Positions 24,408-36,490 of a stretch of 64,000 nt of DNA are shown in pieces. Below the pieces are notes generated by a model that ran no database searches, was not told the DNA's origin, and saw nothing but the letters and a program-made list of their open reading frames with translations. The position numbers were made by a program, and so were the translations under genes. The DNA is taken from assembly GCA_030267565.1 (NCBI GenBank), contig BRXU01000008.1:434001-498000 (forward strand), in the 5' to 3' direction. How positions within the stretch are numbered: the first letter of the stretch is position 1; every line of letters begins with the position of its first letter. Source of the stretch: Pleodorina starrii (lineage: Eukaryota; Chlorophyta; Chlorophyceae; Chlamydomonadales; Volvocaceae).

Positions 24408-25072
24408 AGTGAGTGCAGACAGGCAAGAGAAAGCTGAGAAGGCTGAGAATGCTGGGGAGGCTGATGAGCAGGCTGACCGGGCTGAGTTGCGCCTGTTTGA
24501 AATTGGATCAAGGGGGCAAGGCAAGTATGCGGGGCAGGCTCAACAATGCCATCGACATTCATGGGGAAGCATGGAACAGTTTCAGGGTCGCGTGCCAAAC
24601 ACATAACAAGGTGGTGCCTGTGGCGGCCCCGGCTTGGCTCGGATGCAAGCGCAATCAAATGAAGCCTTTGCACGAGGCAGCGTGGTTCCGGTTTCCCCAG
24701 CAACCCATAAACCGAGTGCTTGCATGCATGCCCCAGCCTTCCCCAACCACACCTGCGACGCTGAATGCCGTGGCGCAGCCCTCCAGACATCCAGCGGCTC
24801 CTCTCCCTCGCCCTCCGTCTGCGCTAGATGCCAAAGTGCCCGGGCGCCCGGGCGCCAAAGCGCCAGTAGGAGCCCCGCCACCGCCGAACCCGTGCCGGCG
24901 GCGGCGCTGGCACAGCCTGCCGCTGCTGAGGCCGCACGAGCGCTGCGCTGCGGCTGACGAGATGAATGCGGCCCACGGTTCCTCAGCCCACCAACCAGCA
25001 GCGCGCCAGCAGCAAGGCCAGGCTGCCGGTGCCGCCTGCTGTCACCAGCACACGCAAGCGCGACAGGACCGA
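24408..25072 (+). repeat. Truncated macrosatellite unit 4
   Basis: Contains the GCTGAG segment (with a 3-base GAT-type insertion) and the C module, then breaks at CGACAGGACCGA, where units 1-3 continue into D. This is the right edge of the array. It is followed by about 370 bases of unique sequence (25073-25440) without gene signal. Confidence 0.85.
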
Positions 25073-25440
25073 ATCATATGCGATGGCAGCAATGGCAGCA
25101 ACCCAAATCGCGTCCAGAGAGCCTGCCAGGGCGGAAAGGTTGGTCGTAGTCAGCGCGGTCTCAAGCATGCATGTTCGGCAGTAGCTGTTCACTCGACCAT
25201 CGATAAGCCTCGGTGGGTGCATGTAATGAGATTGAGGACCAGTTGACGAAGGATGGATGGATTGAGATTGAATTCCTGGGAGCTCGTGTCGCGTTTTAGG
25301 CGACAGCTGCAGATGTGCAGAACCCAAGTTGCTTGCCCATACTCCAACCGGCACCTGTGAAGCTCAGCGGCCCAGATTCGCCTTGAAGTTGCGAGCCGCC
25401 TCTTTCCAAAAGTTGAAGTTGTGCCTATGAGGCTTTGTGC

Positions 25441-28400
25441 CTGCGATGACTGTGCGGAGGATGTTGCGCGTGCCACCGCGCCCGAGCCTGTGTAAGCGAT
25501 GAAGCATCCATGAATTGCAATTGGTTCTTACGACGTTGAACTTCGGTGCTGGCGTAACGTACCTGCAGACGCTCGCTGGAAACGCCCTGCATCCGGACCA
25601 CCTTGGGTGGCTTTGTAGCGTTCCGAACAGCCGTCAGCGGTAATGTGACATCCAAAGATCAGTAAAGATTCAGGGAATTGCGGGAAGAATTCCAAAGCCA
25701 TTTGGGACACGATAGTCGGACGACCTCAGTATCAACGTCTGACAGTGCTACGGTCGCTTCCTTAGGACCATGGGCAAGTAGACAATGTTATTTTGTCGCA
25801 ATAAACCCAGGACGGGGTCCTGAGACGGAGCTGGCAAAGCACGCCGTACCGTCGGGAATCGCCCGCTAATCATACAGCGGTTGATCAACGCACTGTATAC
25901 AAACATAGAGAAAATGATCTTACACCTCATCACCTCTTAGGACTTCGCGTCGGTGCATTGTGATGGCCGTGATGTCACTCTGCTATGTCGGACTAACATG
26001 AAGCACACGAACTTGAAGCGCAATATAAATGTAGTGCATTGATTTATTTGCTTATCATTCTCTGATGCCGTCATATGTGTAGGCATGGTCGGGTGTCAAC
26101 AATTTCAGTCCCAGCGGTCGGCATCCCAACGGTGCGCCCCGCACGTACAGCATCCCGGATTCCCGGCCGATTCAGCGCCAGCCTCAACAACAGCTGCACG
26201 GCTAACCTCCAACTCACCCTTCCACCACTTTCAGGGATTCCGCAAACCCTGTTGATTATCCCGCATCTATCCCCGCACGAGGTGTCTCCGCCCCTCCCAG
26301 GCCCTGGCCCCATCCGCGGCCCTGGCCTTGGCCCAGGTCAGCCTCCTCGCCGTCATCTTCCCTCTGGCATCCCTCCATCCGTTCCCTGCCCGCAACTCAG
26401 TACCAATGCCGCCTAGCACCGACACCCCTCTGGCCCTCCCTCTAGGTGGTGCTGGTGTGGCGCGGCGTCGGCCTGGCGGCTCCCTTCCCCTCGGGGATGG
26501 GGTGGACAACCGTGCTGAGGAACGTGGGTAGGCGTGAGCGGGAGAGCGCCGGCCGGGGGCAGATACAGCGCTGCTGGGGCCGTCGGGGTCGAGTGAGGAA
26601 TGTGAAACCGTGTCGTGCTGGGTCCGGGTCGGGGTCGGGGTCGGGGTAGAAATACGATACCGCAGGGTCGGATCCGCGTGAGTGCCGGGTCGGAGCGCTT
26701 TCCTGCATTGCTGCACTGCGAACCAACTCCGAAGAACGGTGTACTGAGTCCGTGAGTGCGGATGTACCGGAAGTACGGGTGAGCGAGTGTACGGATGTAT
26801 GGGCGTGCAGCAACCGTTGCAACAGACCACATCTGCCAACGCACTCACGCCCCCCCTCGCTTTGCCAACAAAAACATTTATAATGTAAAACGGCTTCAAT
26901 GAAATATTTGTACTCGTGCGCCGGTTGGTCGCAGGAGGACGCTTTCCTGCCGCAACTGACGGTCCGCGAGGCATTGCTGTCCACGGGGCGGCCAAAGTGG
27001 CCCACGGGTCATGGCGGTGCCGGCCTGCAGCTGCGGTGGCGGCGGCGCTGGGACTGGGGCCCGACTTGGACTCGATAGTGGGCCGAGTGCGGCCGTACGG
27101 GCTGATGCTGCGGGCCGAGTGCTGCGGGCTGATGCAGGCAGCTCAGCATCGGGCTGAGTGAGCGGGGTGCGTGTGGGTGCGTGTGTACACGTGGGTGAGC
27201 ACTTGCTGCCCTTGCTCTCTGTCCTGCGCTGTCCACGCAGCAGGCCACGCAGCATCAGCTCAACACCAACGCCGTCGCCCTCGCTACTGCGCTGTTGCAC
27301 TGGTGCGCGTGGGTGAATGCGTGGGTTTGCAAGGTAGATGCTCTTCAGGCCCAGCCTGAAACCCTCGGGTTGCATTGCTGGTAGGCAGGCAGGCGATGCA
27401 GCGACAGTGGAACCCGACCAGCTCGTAGTGCCGCCCCCGGTCCGAAACACGGTAGCTTCATCACGGCAAGGTTGATCAACTGTAATGAACTAATGAAGTA
27501 ATCAAAATCTTCTGACTCGAAGCCGAATGTCATGACGCCTTTGTGGATACGCTAACCGGTGAGATGTAAAGCGTTGATTATGACTTCACACCAGGACGCG
27601 CGAGACCTTCCAAGTCACCGAGGACGGACACATGTAAAGTTACCGTACATCGCTTCTCCGCAAGCGCGTGCCCAGTTGTCCGCAGCTGCTGTCATCACCA
27701 CATGGATATGGATGGGGGAAGCAGCCACTTTGGCGGTGGCCGGCTTTCTCTCGCGAGCTGGGGACACCGGGCACAGTTTGGGCCCCCCAGCTGCTGCATC
27801 AGTTGCTGCACTACGAATGCCTCGGCCCACACTGATGCAGATGGCCCCGCCTTGTTTGGCGTAGGTTTGGGTAGGTATGGGTAGGTATGTACGGGATATT
27901 ATTACAGTGATTCTGTTTTACAGTGAGCTAGCAGTACAGTCGCACGACGAGTTGCATTGGTCGCCTAAAACCGAGTCGTTACATTTCAGTTACCGGTACC
28001 TGACAAAACTGACCTATGGCTGTCGATCAACTACCAAAGGACTTATTAACAGAGCTACCCCCGTGACACGAGTTCATTACAACACCTCTCGAACAGCGTG
28101 ATTGATTACGGCAGCCGCCCTGCAATTGGGGCAGCTGGGGCGCAACGGATCGCGTCATACCTATATACCGGTATTGATAGCCAGTGGTGGCGATGTCATC
28201 GGGGTAAGCACGAAACAGGTCGAGCGAGCCGATGGCGTGCAACAATAATATAGTTATACCAGGGTTATACGAACTGCGAAGCAACCCTTCGTTCCGAGCC
28301 AGTCCAGTCTTCTCTCAGGATAAGCTATATCGCCCGTACTCCCCGGTGCTAGAAACCATGAGTCCGGTCCCGAATGACGGTTGGGACCTCCCAGGGCCTC

Positions 28401-28634
28401 CGCATCCACTCGCCCGGCCCAACCAACAAATAAAATTCGCAAACAACAGGCAAGCACCCCAAGGAAGCTAACTGGAGACCTTCAAGTCACCGTCTCACCG
28501 AGGACACATGTACATCTCTTCTCCGCACGCGCGTGCCCAGTTGTCATCACCGCGGGCATTCGTCGGGCCTCTGTCACTCCCATCTATCCATCCGCTCTAG
28601 ATGATTAGCTGAAAGCTCCTACTGATAAAGGCAG
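25441..28634 (+). repeat. Tandem duplication I, copy 1 (long copy)
   Basis: Begins at CTGCGATGAC and is repeated almost perfectly from 28635. Compared with copy 2 it contains an extra internal block, 26183-26953 (771 bases), and an extra 14 bases near 28430. The copies differ by only a few substitutions elsewhere (for example CGGGCCGAG against CGGACCGAG), so the duplication is recent. Overlapping open frames exist, but none is splice-bounded or recognisable, so no gene is called. Confidence 0.85.
26183..26953. repeat. 771-bp block present only in copy 1 of duplication I
   Basis: The flanks GCGCCAGC and AACTGAC are adjacent in copy 2. There is a 2-base GC microhomology at the junction, no inverted ends and no target duplication, so a deletion from copy 2 fits better than a transposon insertion into copy 1. 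It includes a short (GGGTC)n run near 26622. Confidence 0.75.
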
Positions 28635-31048
28635 CTGCGATGACTGTGCGGAGGATGTTGCGCGTGCCACCGCGCCCGAGCCTGTGTAAGCGATGAAGCA
28701 TCCATGAATTGCAATTGGTTCTTACGACGTTGAACTTCGGTGCTGGCGTAACGTACCTGCAGACGCTCGCTGGAAACGCCCTGCATCCGGACCACCTTGG
28801 GTGGCTTTGTAGCGTTCCGAACAGCCGTCAGCGGTAATGTGACATCCAAAGATCAGTAAAGATTCAGGGAATTGCGGGAAGAATTCCAAAGCCATTTGGG
28901 ACACGATAGTCGGACGACCTCAGTATCAACGTCTGACAGTGCTACGGTCGCTTCCTTAGGACCATGGGCAAGTAGACAATGTTATTTTGTCGCAATAAAC
29001 CCAGGACGGGGTCCTGAGACGGAGCTGGCAAAGCACGCCGTACCGTCGGGAATCGCCCGCTAATCATACAGCGGTTGATCAACGCACTGTATACAAACAT
29101 AGAGAAAATGATCTTACACCTCATCACCTCTTAGGACTTCGCGTCGGTGCATTGTGATGGCCGTGATGTCACTCTGCTATGTCGGACTAACATGAAGCAC
29201 ACGAACTTGAAGCGCAATATAAATGTAGTGCATTGATTTATTTGCTTATCATTCTCTGATGCCGTCATATGTGTAGGCATGGTCGGGTGTCAACAATTTC
29301 AGTCCCAGCGGTCGGCATCCCAACGGTGCGCCCCGCACGTACAGCATCCCGGATTCCCGGCCGATTCAGCGCCAGCAACTGACGGTCCGCGAGGCATTGC
29401 TGTCCACGGGGCGGCCAAAGTGGCCCACGGGTCATGGCGGTGCCGGCCTGCAGCTGCGGTGGCGGCGGCGCTGGGACTGGGGCCCGACTTGGACTCGATA
29501 GTGGGCCGAGTGCGGCCGTACGGGCTGATGCTGCGGACCGAGTGCTGCGGGCTGATGCAGGCAGCTCAGCATCGGGCTGAGTGAGCGGGGTGCGTGTGGG
29601 TGCGTGTGTACACGTGGGTGAGCACTTGCTGCCCTTGCTCTCTGTCCTGCGCTGTCCACGCAGCAGGCCACGCAGCATCAGCTCAACACCAACGCCGTCG
29701 CCCTCGCTACTGCGCTGTTGCACTGGTGCGCGTGGGTGAATGCGTGGGTTTGCAAGGTAGATGCTCTTCAGGCCCAGCCTGAAACCCTCGGGTTGCATTG
29801 CTGGTAGGCAGGCAGGCGATGCAGCGACAGTGGAACCCGACCAGCTCGTAGTGCCGCCCCCGGTCCGAAACACGGTAGCTTCATCACGGCAAGGTTGATC
29901 AACTGTAATGAACTAATGAAGTAATCAAAATCTTCTGACTCGAAGCCGAATGTCATGACGCCTTTGTGGATACGCTAACCGGTGAGATGTAAAGCGTTGA
30001 TTATGACTTCACACCAGGACGCGCGAGACCTTCCAAGTCACCGAGGACGGACACATGTAAAGTTACCGTACATCGCTTCTCCGCAAGCGCGTGCCCAGTT
30101 GTCCGCAGCTGCTGTCATCACCACATGGATATGGATGGGGGAAGCAGCCACTTTGGCGGTGGCCGGCTTTCTCTCGCGAGCTGGGGACACCGGGCACAGT
30201 TTGGGCCCCCCAGCTGCTGCATCAGTTGCTGCACTACGAATGCCTCGGCCCACACTGATGCAGATGGCCCCGCCTTGTTTGGCGTAGGTTTGGGTAGGTA
30301 TGGGTAGGTATGTACGGGATATTATTACAGTGATTCTGTTTTACAGTGAGCTAGCAGTACAGTCGCACGACGAGTTGCATTGGTCGCCTAAAACCGAGTC
30401 GTTACATTTCAGTTACCGGTACCTGACAAAACTGACCTATGGCTGTCGATCAACTACCAAAGGACTTATTAACAGAGCTACCCCCGTGACACGAGTTCAT
30501 TACAACACCTCTCGAACAGCGTGATTGATTACGGCAGCCGCCCTGCAATTGGGGCAGCTGGGGCGCAACGGATCGTGTCATACCTATATACCGGTATTGA
30601 TAGCCAGTGGTGGCGATGTCATCGGGGTAAGCACGAAACAGGTCGAGCGAGCCGATGGCGTGCAACAATAATATAGTTATACCAGGGTTATACGAACTGC
30701 GAAGCAACCCTTCGTTCCGAGCCAGTCCAGTCTTCTCTCAGGATAAGCTATATCGCCCGTACTCCCCGGTGCTAGAAACCATGAGTCCGGTCCCGAATGA
30801 CGGTTGGGACCTCCCAGGGCCTCCGCATCCACTCGCCCGGCCCAACCAAAAACAACAGGCAAGCACCCCAAGGAAGCTAACAGGAGACCTTCAAGTCACC
30901 GTCTCACCGAGGACACATGTACATCTCTTCTCCGCACGCGCGTGCCCAGTTGTCATCACCGCGGGCATTCGTCGGGCCTCTGTCACTCCCATCTATCCAT
31001 CCGCTCTAGATGATTAGCTGAAAGCTCCTACTGATAAAGGCAGCTGCG
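28635..31048 (+). repeat. Tandem duplication I, copy 2 (short copy)
   Basis: Repeat of 25441-28634 lacking the 771-base block. The last five bases, CTGCG, are shared with the start of each copy, a microhomology at the breakpoint. Each copy also contains an older internal echo: the stretch with GCGTGCCCAGTTGTC occurs twice per copy in diverged form. The 3' UTR of the AAA-ATPase gene may extend into this copy (TTACA at 30402-30406). Confidence 0.85.
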
Positions 31049-31267
31049 TACTGCCAAGAGCCTGTGTACTTCAGTCTTTGATACGACCCAAGCCGTGATG
31101 CGCCGCACCGGCACGACCGTGCAGACAACATACTCCCTCCAATCGTCCCATGCACCCGCATCCCCTCCCCTTCCCTCGCTCCCCTCCGCAGCTCCCCTCC
31201 GCTGCCCCCTACAACGTCCAACTCTGCGCTGCCACATCAACCCGCAAGCGTGCCTGTGCGGCCCTCA

Positions 31268-34200
31268 TCAGCAGCAGTCCCTGAACCCCTCCTCCCCTGC
31301 CGCCAGTCTGGCCCCCACCGCCGCCACCAGCTCCCCCGGGCTGTCGTACTCTGCGCACATGGCCTCCAGGTCCGCCGGGGACAGTCGCTCGTCCTCCCAC
31401 ACGGCCCGCAGCGCCGCCTCATCTGAGGAGCTCACCCCCTGGGGGCCAAAGTAGTGGCGCATCATGGCAACAGCCTCCGCCAGCCGCAACCGACCCATGT
31501 AGATCTGAAGCAGCGGGGCGGGGCAGGGCGGGGCAGGGTTGAGGACAGTAGGCCGGGGGACAGGGTGGAAACGGTTTATGGGAGGGGGGAGCACGGGGGC
31601 TCAGCTGATTGGTGCTTAATAACAGGGGCGGTACGCGACAGCATACACCGAGATGAGTTGAAGGACGGGCAAGCGCTGGTCTGTGTCCTATCCACTCGCT
31701 CGCTGGCATGCCCCCAGCACCCAGCACGCCGTACGGCATCTCCTGTCGCACCTTTTTGTTGATCCTGCCGGGTCGTACGAGCGCCGGGTCCAGCTTGTCC
31801 GGGTGGTTGGTGGTCATGATGACGATACGGTTGGGTGTGTCCACCACCCCATCCAACACGTTGAGCAGACCCGCCAGGTTGAGTTCGTCGTCCCCACGGA
31901 ACAAACCGCCCAGACCCTTGCTGCCCAGCGCGCCAAGCGGCAGGGAAGGACCCATGTCCAAACCCACACCAAGGCGCGTCGAGCTCCCCCACAAAGACCC
32001 GCCCCGCAAGCTGCTGCTGACACCCAAGCCAGCGGCACTGTTGCCACCCAAGCCAGCGGTCCCACGGCGACAACTGCCTCCACACGCCAACGACCCTGCC
32101 TGCTGGCCGGTGCCGCAGTCGCCTCCCCCCTCCTCGTTCTCATCGTCGCCTTTGTCCTGGTCGTCGCTCGTCTCGCCATCCTTGCTGCCGCTGCCGCTGC
32201 GGCTGTCGCGAGAGGACGGGGCGCGGGAGGTGCCGGTCGCCTTCCTGACCGCAACAGCAGCGGCAGCGGCAGCGGCAAGCTTTGCGGCCGCTATCTGCTC
32301 TGCAATCGCCTGCAGCTGAGATAGAGACTGAGACTGGAAGTGGGACACCGCCGCTGCTGCCGCGGGGGTGGTGTGCTCATCTGGGCTGCTGCGGCTGCTG
32401 CCGGCAGCGGCGGGGGGTGTTGGCGGGGGCGGGGTCCTTCGCTGCACGACGCTGCTCGCCGCATCCACGTCCTCCATGACAAATATGGTTTTGTCGAAGG
32501 GCAGCGAGATGGAGCTGTCGGGGGAGTTGCAGATCTGCAGCTTGTTGTCGAAAACGATGTCCTGAAGAGGAGCGGGTTGGGGAATGAAGAGGGGTGAGGG
32601 AGGATGGAGTGGAAGGCGGAAGGGATGGGGAGTGGCGGACGAATCATGGCACCGCTTTTGTTGCAATGAAGCGACGCACAAGCGCACGGACAAGCAAGCG
32701 CACGACAGGACTTGCTTGGCCACCCACAATAAGTCACCTTGTCTGCCGCCTGCCGTCCCCATTTGTCGTATAGCTGCCGTACAAATTAACTCACCATGAG
32801 CTCCTGGTTGGTTGAGATCTTGGACAGCGGTACGGAGATGATGGATCTCCGGGTGTACTGCGCCAGGACCTTGATCAGGCTGGTCTTGCCTGATCAAGGG
32901 TTGGGCCGTGCATGCGGGCATGGGTGGGGCTGTGAGTCGAGGGCTGACACGCGAACAAGCCAGCATGGGCGTAGAAGTGAAGAAGGACGAAATAGTGTTC
33001 GAGCGAGCTCTGCCAAACTACCATACTGACTAATGCTGCAACGAGTTCAGGCAATGAGGAGTGTGGACTTCCTTGGCGCCTTCCTACCCCTCCTGCCGTA
33101 CATACCTGTCCCTGGCGGGCCGTACAGCAGGAAGCCCAGCTTGTGCGGGTATCCCGGAATTGCGAACTTGCCGCTCTTGTTCGTGAACTGATCGACCAGC
33201 TTGGTAATGGCCTCCTTTTCCGGGTGGAAGAGGGACGCGAAGCTCTTGTCCTCGCTCAGTTTGTAGCGCTTGTACATCGCCGAGGGACGGGAGCCCGAGT
33301 CGCCCTCCCCCGAGGTGGCGGGCGGGGGCTGGTCGCGGAAGGCGGACAGTACGGGCATGTACAGGTAGCGGGCGGGGTCCAGGCGGGAACACTGCTGACA
33401 CCGGTATACCTGCAGCAGGGAGGGAGGGAGGGAGGGAGGGAGGGAGGGAGGGAGGGAGGGAGGGAGGGAGGGAGGGAGGGAGGGAGGGAGGGAGGGAGGG
33501 AGGGAGGGAGGGAGGGAGGGAGGGAGGGAGGGAGGGAGGGAGGGAGGGAGGGAGGGAGGGAGGGAGGGAGGGAGGGAGGGAGGGAGGGAGGGAGGGAGGG
33601 AGGGAGGGAGGGAGGGAGGGAGGGAGGGAGGGAGGGAGGGAGGGAGGGAGGGAGGGAGGGAGGGAGGGAGGGAGGGAGGGAGGGAGGGAGGGAGGGAGGG
33701 AGGGAGGGAGGGAGGGAGGGAGGGAGGGAGGGAGGGAGGGAGGGAGGGAGGGAGGGAGGGAGGGAGGGAGGGAGGGAGGGAGGGAGGGAGGGAGGGAGGG
33801 AGGGAGGGAGGGAGGGAGGGAGGGAGGGAGGGAGGGAGGGAGGGAGGGAGGGAGGGAGGGAGGGAGGGAGGGAGGGAGGGAGGGAGGGAGGGAGGGAGGG
33901 AGGGAGGGAGGGAGGGAGGGAGGGAGGGAGGGAGGGAGGGAGGGAGAGGACGGGCGGGGGTGCGGGTGGGCGGAGGCTTGATCGGATCGAAGGGCGACAC
34001 GGGCGCCGAGGAATGGTTCAGCGCACGTCGGTTTGCTGAGCGCCGGCGGGCGGCGGTGCGTGCACAGGTTTGAGAATCGGTTTGACAGCAGCTGACAGCA
34101 GCACAAGGGATGCTGCCATTTTGCGGTGTTCTCCTCCGCACCCGCCCGCCCGCGCCTTCCTTTTTTCTTCCCACCCACATTCGTCCGTTCCGCCCCCCTC

Positions 34201-35614
34201 CCCCTCGCTCAGCCCCATTCGGTGCCCACCTCGAGCGCCTGGTTGAGGAACGCCGCGATGCGGTCGTTTCCGTCCCTCTCCCGCGACTCCAGTCGGTACC
34301 GGATCTTGGTGCTCTTGTGCTTGTCATCCTGGATCTCAGTCTCACACATGAACCTGCAACGACGTGAGGTAAATGGGGCCGGGACGGGACAGGCAGAAGG
34401 GCGGGCACGCGTGGCCTTCCGATTACGGAGGTAAAGCAGCGGCGAGGCAGGCCACTGGGTGCCGCCGTTGAGGACCTACCTTGATCCTTGTCTCCCCGGC
34501 GATGTGCGGCAAAGCGGGACGTTACCCGGCAGGCAGGGCATCGGCGAGCTATGTAGCGGATAGGGGCTGAGTGCCCGGACCTAGCACGTGGAGCAGCCAG
34601 CTGCTGCGCGGTGTTGTACGCCGTGACCCAGTTCCGGTGCCGGTGCCGGTGCGCCCAGGAACCCCCCAGCCGCGACTGGCTGGCTCACCTGATTCCGTTC
34701 TTGAGGTCCATCCACTGCCCCGAAGGAGGCACGAGGTTGAAACTGTACGCGTGCTCCCGGCCGCGGCCGTCGTCGTCAGCGCCGTCGCTGCTGCAGCCGC
34801 CACCCCCATTGCCCTGCTCGTCCTCGCCGCCACCGCCCCCTTCGCCCTCCTCGCCCTTATCCTCCTGACCGCCTGCTGCTGCTGCCGGCTTCTTCTTGAT
34901 GGTCACGTCCGCATCATGCAGCTCGGCCAGTGCTTGCACTTGGCCGTTAATCAGATTGAGAAGTGCGCGCTGCAAGATGGAGTTGGGCGGCTGGCTGTCC
35001 GAATCGTACCTGTACGACGGGTGGCCGGGGCGGGCGGATACGGTACGTTTTCAAACACGTGCTGACGAGGGGTTATAGAAAGGGGTTCGCAGGACACATG
35101 TATCACCACCGGTGCGGGGTTAAAGGCCACGACCTCAGCACCGTCCATGCGTCTACCATGCGGCACCATGCCCGCTGCTGCGCCGGCGCTCTGCGTGAGT
35201 CAGACGATGAACACCTCGTGGGGGTTGCACGTGATCCCTTCCCCTAGTCCCTTACCAGTAATAGTGCGAGCGCTGGGTGTATTCGATGGACCGTGAAAAA
35301 CTCATCTCGGACGTTTTCGTGGGCCACAGGCGCAGGGATAGCGCGACCAGCCGTGGAACCAGGTGCTTGAGCAGGAGCGGGACCAGCAAACAGAAGGCGA
35401 CGTCCAGAAACGTGTTACCCGTACGGATCTTGTTCATCAGGCCGTACTGTTGCAAGGGGGACGGAACGCGAAGGGAGGCGCGAGGGGGAAACGCCCGGAA
35501 GGCCCACCGATGGGCCTGTGGTACACTGATGTTCATGCCTATCAGTGACATCTTATTTGGATTCCAACGATGAATGATGTATACCTGCGTGATCAGCTCA
35601 GGAGTAATCTCCAT
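31268..35614 (-). CDS. BCS1-like, membrane-anchored AAA-ATPase
   Basis: Eight exons on the minus strand: 35614-35585, 35446-35256, 35009-34689, 34353-34230, 33409-33106, 32889-32795, 32561-31752 and 31504-31268. All borders are GT-AG and phases agree, giving 703 residues. A hydrophobic helix at about residues 22-48 ([18 protein letters not shown]) is followed by the BCS1_N-type region with WYDSDSQPP and [19 protein letters not shown]. The AAA module has Walker A GPPGTGKTS (319-327), Walker [10 protein letters not shown] (381-389), sensor-1 region [14 protein letters not shown] with N607, and the arginine motif RPGR (618-621). BCS1 itself inserts the Rieske protein in mitochondria; plant relatives include stress-induced AAA-ATPases, and which branch this is cannot be decided. 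Two oddities are an acidic Gly-rich insert near residues 100-140 and a low-complexity insert of about 175 residues (about 395-570) between Walker B and sensor 1. Confidence 0.85.
33417..33947. repeat. (GGGA)n microsatellite, about 530 bp, in an intron
   Basis: Practically perfect 4-bp repeat, about 132 copies, inside intron 4 (33410-34229) of the AAA-ATPase gene. On the transcript strand it is (CCCT)n ending about 8 bases before the acceptor CTGCAG. Long Pro-Ser-Leu frames across it are artefacts. Confidence 0.95.
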
Positions 35615-36305
35615 GGTTACAAGTGGCTGCTTCCGGTTTGGTGCTGCGGAGGGACGGCCAGCTAGATTTAAGCACTGATGATTTAATGTACTCCTGAAGG
35701 TGCTAAATTCACTGTTTGAAACAACCCGTCTTTCGTCCACGAAAGAAACGTCGGTTAGTACGTAGCTAGCTGATTGACTATACGATAAGATACATCCACG
35801 GAATTCGATCTTCACCTGTATGCGCTATTATAGTCATGGATTTATATGTGTACTTTATCATATGGCCTTTGCTCCTGAGTACTGACAGCAGGTGCAAGCA
35901 AGCGCGGCCCGCTGCGGCCTGGCCCGGAGAGGCCCGGAAGTTGCAGGCCATTCAGAAGCTGCAAATAATTCCCGTAAATGCACGCTGAGGTTTTAAACGC
36001 TAATATTATGATGTTTATCTTCACTCAGCGGTCGTGTACATTGGTTTGTGTCAACGACACGTGGTCATCTGTAAATGGCTCTCCTGGCTGGGCATATGCC
36101 GAAATGCCGCCCATGTGGATATTGCAATGTGCATTGCTGATTTCATAGAAAAGTTTAGCACTATCAGCATCACCAGAGTCGGCGAGGTCACGAAATCAAC
36201 TGGAGATGGGGTGCCGCACGCGCACCCGGAGGCGTGTCACGAGTCAGATTCATCCTACACAACACCGTCAATGCTTGCTTTCACTGTGACCGTTGTTGTC
36301 TTCAG

Positions 36306-36488
36306 GTAAACCCTCTCCAGCTGAAGGCGAGAGACCTCGTTGATTCCTACTGGGATGCCGGTAGTGGGACGTGCTGCACTGTTCCGAAAGTGGTTGGCTT
36401 CTGGGCTCGGATACGGCGGTTGATTGCGGCGTGGGTTGAGAAGCATTTGGGGGCTGGAGGCAGGCCGGTTATTCTATTCGCTCAGTAA
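36306..36488 (+). CDS. Exon-like segment, possible terminal exon of an unrecognised gene
   Basis: A 3' splice site (TTGTCTTCAG) ends at 36305. An open frame follows to a TAA at 36486-36488, encoding VNPLQLKARDLVDSYWDAGS and then VVGFWARIRRLIAAWVEKHL. Seven bases after the stop is TGTAA (36495-36499), the algal polyadenylation motif, at the centre of the palindrome CCCGCTGTAAGCGGG. No upstream exons were found and the product is not recognised. It may be a remnant or part of a mobile element. Confidence 0.3.
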   Translation, partial: VNPLQLKARDLVDSYWDAGSGTCCTVPKVVGFWARIRRLIAAWVEKHLGAGGRPVILFAQ

Positions 36489-36490
36489 GC

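Larger units (their letters stand above)
11248..25072. repeat. Macrosatellite: tandem 3.4-3.8 kb units with embedded minisatellites
   Basis: A head-to-tail array. The landmark GTGAGTGCAGACAGGCAAGA follows the GA-rich arrays at about 13541, 17201, 20621 and 24408, giving unit lengths of about 3660, 3420 and 3787 bases. Order within a unit: Ala/Glu-type GCTGAG repeats, a 0.4 kb C module, a 1.7 kb unique D module, a (CTGTGCTGCG)n array, a GA-rich degenerate segment, then (GAAGAGAGG)n and (GAGGACGAG)n arrays. Units 2 and 3 appear identical through the D module, while unit 1 differs by a few substitutions (for example TAACAACC against TAACGACC), so 2 and 3 are the youngest or most recently homogenised. 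Truncated pieces bound the array at 11248-11606 and at 24408-25072. No convincing intact gene is carried. Confidence 0.9.

Noticed and set aside
33047..34408. Long frames of Pro-Ser-Leu or Gly-Arg-Glu repeats
   Set aside because: They read through the (GGGA)n intronic microsatellite. Splice sites and conserved AAA-ATPase exons on either side show that this is intron.
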